NCBI GenBank assembly: GCA_963969495.1
Contig: OZ018324.1
Span: forward strand, 49,299,503-49,363,502
Source: Ceratothoa steindachneri
Lineage: Eukaryota > Arthropoda > Malacostraca > Isopoda > Cymothoidae
DNA: 64,000 nucleotides
Direction of reading: 5' to 3'
Shown: piece after piece, positions 56,018 to 64,000 of the stretch
Position numbering within the stretch: position 1 is the first letter of the stretch
How the letters are laid out: every line of letters starts with the position of its first letter
Position numbers and translations under genes: made by a program
The notes under the pieces: model-generated
Databases searched by the model: none
The model's input: only the letters and a program-made list of their open reading frames with translations
Told to the model about the DNA's origin: nothing

Positions 56018-56900
56018 TATTCCTAGCGAAGTCGCACAGGGCTCGGTCCTGGGCTTCTTGCTATTAATTATTTATGTAAACAATATTGACATTGCTGGTG
56101 TCTAAATTTTCTAAATTTGCTGATGACTGAGTTTTGTAAGCCTATAATTAGTGAATTGCATATCAAAGATTTTCAAAATGATACTGATCAGGTGGCTAGT
56201 TGGTCCTTGCAGTGGGATTTGCCATTAAATCTAGAAAATACAAAATAATGCACATTGGCAATAATAATCTCAGAGCCGAATACAACTTATTTGACAAAAC
56301 AATGGCACTTACAGAAAACGAAAAAGACATCACTATTTTTGTAAAGCGCTTTAAATCTACGTAGCATTACATAGAGGTGGTGACAAAAAGACTTTAAAAA
56401 TACAGGTTTAGATTAAATAGCAATTCATTTTAATTTGAAAGAGGCATAATGCATTGATAAGATCCAACCAGCTAGAGTATTGTGTACAAGTTTGGTCACC
56501 ATATTTGAAAAAAAGATAATGAAAGATTTTAAAGGTTCAAGCCATGGCCACAAAACTAATTGCATCTCTAGAAATTACAAAAATAAAACTGGTTAGAAAG
56601 GTTAAACCAATTCAGTTTAGAAACTAGACGTATGAGAGGACAACTAATTGAAGTTTTTAAAAGTTTGAGAGGAATATATGATATAGACTATTCAATCTGA
56701 TTTCAAATTAATAAAAATCGGCAACGTAACAATGAAGAGAGGCTTGTTCCTTAAGCCATTTAGAACAAGTTTATGTGCAACAATTTTCTCTAATAAAATA
56801 GCTAAGATCTCAAACGAGTTGTCGGAGGAAATTGGAAATTGTTTCTAGTAATAGTCTAATGAAATTTAGAAAAAAGTAGGTTAATTTATCAGAAAAATAT

Positions 56901-57599
56901 AGTAATGAAATATGAATTGAAAAGACGGTACTGAATTATCACTTTATTATCAAAATTCCTAGCTCGACTAGATATCATTTCAAATTTTCATACACACTAT
57001 GGCGAGTAAGAGAGATGGGTGGGGAGAGGCTTCGTCTTTACTGTTTACTTTTCTCATACTCTTAATATAAACTAACTACGAATATAACAGAATGTTTAAG
57101 GTCCGTCTGACAAACAAAAAACACCTTCTGGTTAAGGATCGGAAAGGATCGTACACATTCCTTATAGCTCACTCTCTCTGTTAATATATTTTTGCCTCTC
57201 TCTTTCTCTGTTTCTGTCTCTCTGTATCTCCCAATCTTTCTCTTTCTCTCTATTACTATCTTCAGAACTCACTATTTTTGGCATCTTTTACTAGTAGGTT
57301 TTCTCATTAGTATACTATCGCAGGCGTACCTCTCACCTAGCTCACCACCAATAGCATTTAAATGCTCTTATCATGAAATGTTTTGCATATTATCTTTTTC
57401 CTCCTCCAGAATCCTGATTTTACTCTCCTTAACTTCTATCGCCCTTACTATCTACTCTATTCACTTTATAGATTTTATCACTTTCTCTTCAAGAATGCTT
57501 CTGTTCATTAATTAAAAAGGTCTCTTCTTTTTCGGAAGCTCAGTGTAGCAAACAAGCCAGTGCTGTCACTTCATTCTTCCCTTCCCTTCCCTCTTCCAG
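56901..57599. other. Probable intron or intergenic DNA
   Basis: AT-rich with a CT-rich run (57195-57250). The right edge is a pyrimidine-rich splice acceptor (CCCTTCCCTCTTCCAG) leading into the exon at 57600. Confidence 0.5.
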
Positions 57600-57803
57600 G
57601 TCCGAGATCACGATGAGGCCATTGCGTCCCTAAAAGCGGAGGTTAGACAAACGTTGGTTGATGTACGTACCTTACAACAGGAGACCCGTCGCCTGCGGCA
57701 AGACCACCGCAAATACTTGGCGCGGCAGCTGGATGCCTGCAGAGCGTTCGAGAAGCAGGTAAAGGCCGACCTCAAGGCTATCGATAACGACAAGAAGGAC
57801 GAA
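57600..57803 (+). CDS. Candidate host-gene exon, coiled-coil (unidentified protein)
   Basis: 204 bp, 68 codons, open in one frame without interruption. It is bounded by a strong acceptor (pyrimidine tract then CAG at 57597-57599) and a strong donor (GAA|GTGAGT). Both boundaries are in phase 0. The product is charged and helical with heptad-like spacing: VRDHDEAIASLKAEVRQTL, LQQETRRLRQDHRKYLARQL, FEKQVKADLKAIDNDKKDE. GC content is higher than in the surroundings and third positions are G/C-rich. No transposon motif is present. I do not recognise the family; a coiled-coil cytoskeletal or ciliary protein is a guess. Confidence 0.7.
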
Positions 57804-57923
57804 GTGAGTTGAATCACCATTCTTCTTTCAGCCTCCATCCTTGAAGTCATTCGATTATTTTCATTACGAACTCCTATAACTTAAATTATTAATACTACAT
57901 ATTTTTTTTAAGAATCTTGCGAG

Positions 57924-57958
57924 CGGGGCTTTAACCGCGTGGAGAAGGAGGAATACGA
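57924..57958 (+). CDS. Candidate host-gene microexon
   Basis: The frame RGFNRVEKEEY is followed by GA before a GTAATA donor (57959), 35 bp in all. Starting after GAG at 57921-57923 joins in phase 0 to the preceding exon. A better-looking acceptor (TTTTTTTTAAG, 57912) would not keep the phase. The upstream two codons (S-C-E) also read open. The acceptor is therefore uncertain, but the residue pattern and the phase match to the next exon support coding. Confidence 0.5.
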
Positions 57959-58095
57959 GTAATAAACCCTTCTATTTTTTTCTCATAATCAATTAAAATT
58001 AATGTGACCATTTTCTATCCTACCTCCATTGCACAAAACCTGCAAGCAGAATTTCTAAATTGCACTGCCGTACGTTCTTTCCCGCATTGATTTAG

Positions 58096-58170
58096 TCTTC
58101 GAATCATGGAAGCCACATTGGCAGAATTGGATCTACGCCGGATGAATCGAGGAGGTGGCGTGACCCACGG
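58096..58170 (+). CDS. Candidate host-gene exon
   Basis: Acceptor TTGATTTAG (58087-58095). The first T completes a codon with GA from the previous exon (Asp), then LRIMEATLAELDLRRMNRGG and GVTHG, ending with GG before the donor GTAATC (58171). Phase 2 in and phase 2 out. An amphipathic helix followed by a glycine-rich stretch. No family recognised. The flanking intron on the right starts with a dispersed repeat. Confidence 0.55.
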
Positions 58171-59209
58171 GTAATCAGCGATGATGCTCAAATTCGTCTC
58201 TCATTTAGTCAGACGATTGTAATTTCGTCCCTCACTTATTCACTCGTTCACTTATTCACTTATTCATGCGCCAGACTCGGAGTTCGCTGTGATTGGCGAG
58301 TTTCTATGTAACCACACTGTCGAGGTTTATTGAGTGGGTAATCCCAGTCCCACTTCCTGGACTTATATTTTATTACCGCACCGAGGTAAAGCGGAGGTGA
58401 AGCATATCCTATACACCTACCTTAGCCCCTCCTGATGAATAAGAATAACCCCGGTGCGTACCCTTTTGGTTAAAACTAAGATGATGATCCCCTGAGTGTG
58501 TCACTACTCAGTAAAAGCCAATCATGGATGGATCGGTGTAATATTGAGATGCAAGTCGAGTGGAGTGCTTAATAATTGCCAAAGGATCTTCCAAAATAGT
58601 TAAACACACAGATACAAAAATAAACTTTAATGTACATGAATTTGAAATAAGGAACAGCGTATATAAATATAAATAGAATTAATCTCTACACTGAATAAGT
58701 AACTCTGCAAAAATGCCGTGGGGATTACTTGAAAATTACTCACTAGGATGCTTGCGTTTTAATGGCACCCGCCAGAACGAATGGAATATTATTATTGAGT
58801 TAAACACTGAATTAAGCACTTCTAATACTCGAGATTATGGGCTCGGGTGGGAATTCTAGTTCATAAATAAACTGGTGAAGTTAGGGGAGGGGATAATTCA
58901 ACTAACGATACCTTTGAGTTCGTAAGTATTTTTGAGAATGGCGTTGAAGTTCTTCTTCTGGTGAGGATGATCGCACTTAGTCTGGGTGTCCGAGGTTATC
59001 GAATAAGAAGGTAATCCTAGACCGGCGATATAATGATCCTATGCCGGATCACGAAGGTAAGCTAAACGGTGGCTCAAATCAGACTTCTTCTTCCTCGAAG
59101 TGAGTGTCCGATTATTCGGCTCCTGGAGTGGGTACCCAAAACCGATTACCTAGCTACGTCTAGGGTAATCCGCAGAGGGAACTCCTGTGTGTAACCTTAG
59201 ACTCTAAAG
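58171..59209. other. Probable intron with dispersed repeat
   Basis: Near 58190-58255 are two ATTTCGTC(T/C)CTCA(T/C)TTA-type units that recur inverted at 60335-60425. No coding frame is seen before 59210. Confidence 0.4.
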
Positions 59210-59288
59210 TAAGGGGGGCTGCGAGAAGTTTGGCACCTACAAGTACCGTGACGGCAGCAACCAATTCCCCGAGAAGTTCCTTCCTTGA
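59210..59288 (+). CDS. Candidate host-gene terminal exon
   Basis: The frame KGGCEKFGTYKYRDGSNQF then PEKFLP ends at TGA (59286-59288). An AG at 59208-59209 would put one base (T) before AAG, completing the GG carried from the exon ending at 58170 (Gly), so the phase fits. The tract before it is not a strong acceptor. Codons are G/C-ending as in the 57.6 kb exon. The short 'GTYKYRDGSNxFPEKFLP' ending looks like a conserved C-terminal tail. Family unknown. Confidence 0.5.
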
Positions 59289-59289
59289 A

Positions 59290-59745
59290 GCGGGGGAACG
59301 GTTTCCTTTGTGGATCGTGCTCTCCACACACTCGATGTAGGTCCAAGATATTCTGATCGAATCCAGGGAGAAGTTTTCCTTTTATTTCCCTTGCGAGCAG
59401 AAATGGAGGGAGAGAACCGAATTCTCGTAAAATCTGTATCGCTGCGCGAAAGACCTTTTTTCATCTGTGGTCAGATAGTATGTCTTTCACACCTTCGAGC
59501 CATCTCGGAGTTTACGATGGCGCGAAAAAGGGCGACAGAGAATTCGAGGCGAGAGTTGCATTTAGAGATACGGGAGGGGCACGCAGCTTGTGTGGGAGTA
59601 TTTCTGCGTACACTTATGTACGCGGTATTTAGACTTCCCCACACACTTTCATCGGGACTCGAATCCGGTGCCCTGGCGTGGGAATCAAGCGCTTTATCCA
59701 CTCGGCTCCGAGCACCCAGGTGTCCGATAACTTTGTACTTTTTGT
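59290..59745 (-). repeat. tRNA-derived SINE candidate
   Basis: On the minus strand a near-consensus A box (GAGCCGAGTGG, 59708-59698) is followed by a B box (GATTCGAGTCC, 59666-59656) with tRNA-like spacing: a Ser/Leu-type tRNA head. The unrelated body below 59640 could be the SINE tail, but its end is undefined. The plus-strand frame 59310-59774 is a shadow of this repeat. Confidence 0.55.
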
Positions 59746-59774
59746 CTCCGCAAAGGGATATCAACTGCAGATGA

Positions 59775-61039
59775 TACCTGAACGATTATTTCTCGTATTT
59801 AAAGCGAAAACCAACTGGGCATCTGCCACAAAAGCGTTGTAAGGAGAGAAGAGCTGTAAAGAAAGTTTTGAAGATGGAGAAAATGAAAAGTGTGTAGAAG
59901 ATATATAGCCGCAGATCCTCTTGCAGGCATCAGGGCAATTATGTCAATCTGAGTCTGTTGGAGCATGTAGGATACACAAGCCTCTAGATGTTACCGGCCA
60001 TCCATTGGTGGCGGACACTCTGAAACTAGATTGAAACAACCTGGGCTTTATTCCTCGTCTTGCAACGTCAGAATATCAAATAAAGGATGGAATTAATTGC
60101 ACTGGGATAATAAAAGAAAGAAGAAAGTAGAATTACTAAACAAATTATTTTTCGGGTGTTTCATGAGATTTATTCTAATGTTGTATATATATAAGGGACG
60201 TTCGAACCCCACCCATTTTGACTTTCATTAAGGGGTAAAAGAGTGTGAATTATTTTATTCGATTTGCTATATAAATTTTCCTTCTTTTTACTTAATTAAT
60301 CTATGTTTGATCCTTGTTTGGTCTTATAAAATGAGTGAAGGACGAAATTGGACAATACTGAATTAATAAAGGACCAAATTGCGACGACACTAAACAAATG
60401 AGAGACGAAATTACATCGGATTGAATAATTGAGGAAAAAAGAGTTATAATGAAGAAAGTGAAGAGGAAAAATGACCTCCCACTTAACTGTGCCTTATCCT
60501 TATCAAGTGGTTAACTCGAGGATCATTTATAAGTAGGATGCTCCTTTGTCATGACGACAGCACCCGAAATATTGTTTTAACTGCTGCTGTAACCTCCACA
60601 CAGCTCTAACATTAGTGAAGATGACAGTCATTTATAACGAAAAGTTAAATATATTTTTAAAAGACTACCAAGTACACTAGTTTCACTATGTGCTTATTAC
60701 ATCGACTGCAGTACAAGAGGTTTTGGCCTCATTCATTGTCAAGCTGAAATATATGGATGAGTATTGCAAAACCAACGTCTAAATTAATTGGCACAAATTT
60801 TCTACCACACTCCTCTAAACACTCAGTGAGGATGTGCCTGAAAATGTGAGTGTGTTATATGAGCAGACGAAGAAATTATAAAATTCTTGACATCAATCCT
60901 TACTACTATCAAATTTTGTGGCACAGATAACTCGCTGGTGATGGGTAATAACCATCACCATTAAGATGTTCTTCATTAAGCTGAGAATTTAAGATTGGAT
61001 TGTTGACTGAAATTTGAGTCGCTAGATTTAAAAAGGCAA
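59775..61039. other. No recognisable gene
   Basis: AT-rich. Contains the inverted partner of the 58.2 kb repeat (60335-60425) and a degraded hammerhead-like hairpin near 60614-60643 (GTGAAGA...GAAAA). No coding block. Confidence 0.5.
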
Positions 61040-62180
61040 TAAAATGTCCAAAACATTCTCAATGTTATGTCCTGTTATGTGATTGACGACGTTTCACCCG
61101 ACTCTACCCCCATTCGCTTTGGAGTGCCACAAGGCTCTGTCCTTGGTCCTCTATTATTTCGTATCTACCTTCTTCCTCTTAGTTCCCTTCTCCGTAATCT
61201 CGGTTTATCTTTCGAACTATATGCTGACGACACTCAAATTTTCGTTTCCTTATCCCCCACGTCTTTTGCCTACTCTATCACCGGCCTCGTGGCTGCCTAC
61301 TTCTCCATTTCTGATTGGCTCTCTACCAACTTCCTCAAGCTTAATCACTCCAAAACTGAGGTCCTCCTCGTCGGCACCCCTGCTCTTGTCAAAAAAACTA
61401 AATCTATCTTTCCCTTGCTTACTCTGGGCGGTAATACTATCATTTTCTTTGACTGCGTTAGGAATCTGAGTGTTGTTTTTGATGAGCATCTCTCCTTTAA
61501 GCCTCATATCTGCAATGTCAGAAAATCCTCTCTATGTTTCCTTCGTAACTTCTCTCGCATTCGCTCTCACTTTGATCGCCAAAGTCTTTAGACTGCTGTT
61601 CATGCCTTTATCACCTCACGCCTTGACTACTGTAAGTCTCTGCTTGTGAATCTGCCATCCTCTTCTCTCCGCCCCCTTTAACTTGTACAGAACTATGTCA
61701 CCCGGCTTCTCCTCCATCGCCCTCGCTTCTCTCCCTCGAAACTCTTGCTGCATGAACTGCACTGGCTCCCTGTCAGATCCCGTACTCACTTCAAGATACT
61801 ACTCTTCACATTTAGGCTCTAAACAACAAGGCCCCGTCTTACTTCTCTTCTGCCCTCTCGCCACGCCATGTCCCTCGGGCTCTTCGGTCATCACATGCAC
61901 CTCTTTTGAATATTCCTCATTCATCCCTCTGCTCACTGGGGGACTGCTCCTTCTCTATCTGCGCCCCTAAGTTGTGGAATGCTGTTCCTGCTGAAATCAG
62001 GTCTTCTCCCTCTCTAACCGCATTTAAGTGTCTCCTGAAAACGCATCTTTTCAGTATTGCCTTCCCTCCCCTCTTGAATTTCCATTGAATTTCCTTCTCA
62101 TTTAAGCACAACGTGCGCTCTGGGAAAGCCTCAGGCCTTGAAGAGCGCATTACAAAAGACAAATTATTATTATTATTAAT
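61040..62180 (+). mobile_element. L2-like LINE, 5'-truncated
   Basis: Starts inside RT and runs to a 3' terminal (ATT)n microsatellite (about 62164-62180), the tail type of L2/CR1-group LINEs. The RT frame is open for 174 codons and then has only a few stops, so this is among the youngest LINE copies in the window. The 3' end reads AAGAGCGCATTACAAAAGAC before the repeat, typical of this group. Confidence 0.88.
61067..61591 (+). pseudogene. L2-like reverse transcriptase, partial
   Basis: 174-residue frame with STPIRFGVPQGSVLGPLLFR (motif B), LSFELYADDTQIFVSLSP (intact YADD), then ISDWLSTNFLKLNHSKTEVL and VFDEHLSFKPHICNVRKSS. After the TAG at 61589 the same frame continues: AVHAFITSRLDYCKSLLV, another stop, then QNYVTRLLLHRPRFSPSKLL and LHELHWLPVRSRTHFKIL, the conserved L2-type C-terminus 'LxxLHWLPVxxRixFKi'. 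N-terminal RT and endonuclease are missing through 5' truncation. Confidence 0.92.
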
Positions 62181-63228
62181 GAATATTTCAAGAATGGGCG
62201 ATAATTAAATTAGATTCAATCTTTTCGATCACAAAAAAAACCGGAAGCCCATAAATAATTTCTTCATTTTGTGCAAACAGCTGATGTGGACGCAAAAACT
62301 ACAGACCCTACATCAACTCATTTCTACAAAACAAAGGTCTTACTGCAGATAAATAACTCCAACTAGGATATATTTGCTTTTTAACTACATTCATATAAAT
62401 AATTAATAGAGTAGTGATGAAAATATTTTGTAAAGACCAAACAAAACACGGAATCCCCATTATTTTCCTAATGTGAAGGATTTGAAAATCATCCCAATTT
62501 TTTTTAGTTGACACAATGATTTTCAAAATGCAAAAATATTATCCCATCCAGGAAAATTTATCTCAGCATCGTCCAAAGGCTTCTCATATTTAAACGAATA
62601 CATTAAAATCTCTGTATCTACAGGACGCTCAATCTGTTCCTGCGGCTACAACGTTGTTCACTCATAATTAACGCCATTCATGCGTGCATGTAAACTACCG
62701 GGCGCGCTCGCTGAAATGTTTGCTCATTGTAAGTATATTATATGATATTATATCATATAAAATTATATGATATTATATATTATATGATAATACATGATGT
62801 TATATGATATTCTGATATTATACGATAGGGAGAGTGCGCAACTCTCCTGAATCTGCTATCACCACACAAATAATAATAATAATCAGCAAGTAAATATATT
62901 TTTTGTAATAATATAAGAATTTCAAACAATATACACCTTAATTTAATTGCGCCAGGACTTTTTATTGTGGGTAATGCGGGTACCTACCTCTGGTAGGTAC
63001 CCTTAAAATTCGTAACTTAGAATTTTGAAAAGCCTCACCTGTACAGCAATTTTGCCAAAATTTACATGTCATCTCTCTGTTATCACTCCTCTCTCAAAGA
63101 ATTGAAAGTTTAGAAATAAATATGTGCAAATCTGTTTATATTACTAAAGTTTGAAGAATTTTACAATAAAGCTGAACGGAAATGAACCCTCTGGAGGTAT
63201 AAACTAAAATATAAAAGAAGAGACAAAA
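62181..63228. other. No recognisable gene
   Basis: AT-rich. The only structured part is the TATATGATAT-type repeat (62727-62830). Confidence 0.5.
62727..62830. repeat. AT-rich TATATGATAT repeat
   Basis: Diverged units of ATTATATGATATTATA, partly palindromic. Confidence 0.8.
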
Positions 63229-63450
63229 CAATCTACATCTCATTATGTCGGTCGGTTGGTGCCGCATTAGCTTGTCCCTGTTTTGTTTTGTTTTTATATT
63301 TTGTAATAACATTGTTACTATTCGTCCGATTCTAACGAAATTTTAAACTCTTATGTTATTTTACATTTTTTTCGAATGATATAATTTCCAAGGTCCTCCC
63401 AAGGTTAGCTCCAGCTCAGGGTTTTCATAAATCAGAATAAGTGAGAGCAC
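63229..63450. repeat. Dispersed repeat, one-monomer copy
   Basis: Begins TCTACATCTCATTATGTCGG, contains a single monomer (63321-63411: TTCGTCCGATTCTAACGAAA to CCTCCCAAGGTTAG), and ends with CATAAATCAGAATAAGTGAG. Same family as 21937-22430. Confidence 0.85.
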
Positions 63451-64000
63451 GCGACTTTTTGTCAGCCCACCTTGTTGGAGTTAATCTGAATTTCACTACT
63501 TTGCATCACGTTTTTGAAATGTTTAATTAGTAACGATTAGCCTTGGGTCTAGGATTTATTTGGCATTAAAGTAGTTCCAGCCGAGTGCAGAAGAGAGTTA
63601 AAGCGGAAAAAAGAGTAAAATAAGAGTTTTAAAATTATTTTAAATTTATTGATTTGTAAAATAAATAAACCTGGAGCACTCCAATATGGGGGAAAGTCCT
63701 CAATATATGAAGGAAAAAGTGGACATATAGAATAGACTATCAAGATTGACAGAAACTAAAAGAGAAACTGTGAGTATGAGTATGAGGAAAGAGTAAAAAT
63801 CAAACACTAGGGGATTGGCAAAGAAGATCAAGTGTAGCATATAAATCACCTGCACGAGGGATTTTCATAAGTTTGGCGCAAGCCTTTAATTTAAAAGATT
63901 ATCGGGATTTTTCAAGTCGAAACACGTTTGTGCTGATACCTGAAAACCGTCATTTATTCATCGGACTCATTTTAGGTAGCAAGTGACTTCTTGCAAGAAA
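63451..64000. other. No recognisable gene
   Basis: A/T-rich flank; the minus-strand frame 63549-63743 is unidentified. Confidence 0.5.

Larger units (their letters stand above)
54480..56900 (+). pseudogene. CR1-like LINE remnant 3, split by a mariner element
   Basis: Left part ends NWIEKGLADPRPRVVVINER then TSDWTS (54553-54646). After the mariner the RT resumes with IPSEVAQGSVLGFLLLIIYV (56021-56080, motif B), a motif C region near 56110-56135, then QVASWSLQWDLPLNLENTK-like residues. QLEYCVQVWSPYLKKR (56467-56515) and TKLIASLEITK follow. Motif B 'VPQGSVLGPLLF' and the 'LEYCVQVWSPYxKKD' block are CR1-type. Many stops. The last homology is near 56900. Confidence 0.85.

Noticed and set aside
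57192..57515. 107-codon plus-strand frame rich in Leu/Ser/Phe, resembling membrane segments
   Set aside because: Composition is that of a CT/TTT-rich intron-like tract; no start context or family; lies directly upstream of a strong splice acceptor.
57608..57850. Minus-strand 80-codon frame over the 57.6 kb exon
   Set aside because: Antisense of an exon with strong splice sites and coiled-coil coding on the plus strand.
59310..59774. 154-codon plus-strand frame after the candidate terminal exon
   Set aside because: It crosses the minus-strand tRNA-like SINE head (for instance the reversed B box), so it is repeat sequence, not a gene.

Overview
This window is eukaryotic nuclear DNA made almost entirely of decayed transposable elements. 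The reading frames are short and broken, AT dinucleotide microsatellites are abundant, and nearly every recognisable protein belongs to a mobile element: LINEs of several clades, Penelope-like elements, a BEL/Pao and a Ty3-type LTR element, Tc1/mariner and hAT DNA transposons, and several non-autonomous elements. This mix, including BEL/Pao, Jockey-like LINEs with a CCHC gag, mariner transposases and GIY-YIG Penelope elements, suits an arthropod, possibly a crustacean. That assignment is inference and weak; another invertebrate is possible. I see no CRISPR array, rRNA, functional tRNA or bacterial-type operon.

Layout. 0-9 kb: a tRNA-like SINE head, a mariner transposase remnant, an hAT (ZBED-type) remnant, a 963-bp non-autonomous DNA transposon (family A/B) holding a smaller palindromic element, and a Ty3-type pol remnant. 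9-16 kb: a possible inverted-end element and a near full-length, decayed LINE on the minus strand (family LINE-A). 15.8-22.4 kb: a Penelope tail, then a Jockey-like LINE (LINE-B) whose 5' half is inverted relative to its 3' half, the signature of twin priming, then a dispersed repeat with three internal monomers. 22.4-32.3 kb: a CR1-like LINE split by a palindromic MITE, then a BEL/Pao element with both LTRs. 32.3-37.6 kb: the 5' half of a second LINE-A copy and a CR1-like LINE split by a second family A/B copy. 38-42.4 kb: a Penelope-like element, and a Tc1-type element with long inverted repeats that carries a LINE-A tail. 43.6-49.4 kb: a perfect 224-bp tandem duplication, LINE fragments, an hAT MITE and a Penelope fragment. 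49.6-56.9 kb: a Penelope-like element with flanking direct repeats and an inverted tail, a Tc1/mariner deletion derivative, and a CR1-like LINE split by a mariner. 57.6-59.3 kb: the only candidate host gene, four phase-compatible exons on the plus strand. 61-62.2 kb: an L2-like LINE with an almost unbroken RT frame.

The elements are nested, so relative ages can be read: CR1-like copies were hit by DNA transposons, a Tc1 copy was hit by a LINE-A tail, and an hAT gene was hit by a family A element. Short hairpins of the form (C/T)TGARRA-N-stem-GAAA sit at the ends of Penelope-like copies and resemble hammerhead ribozyme cores. The most instructive structures are the twin-primed LINE, the Penelope copy with an inverted tail, the new-looking DNA transposon family with 8-bp target duplications, and the unidentified host exons.
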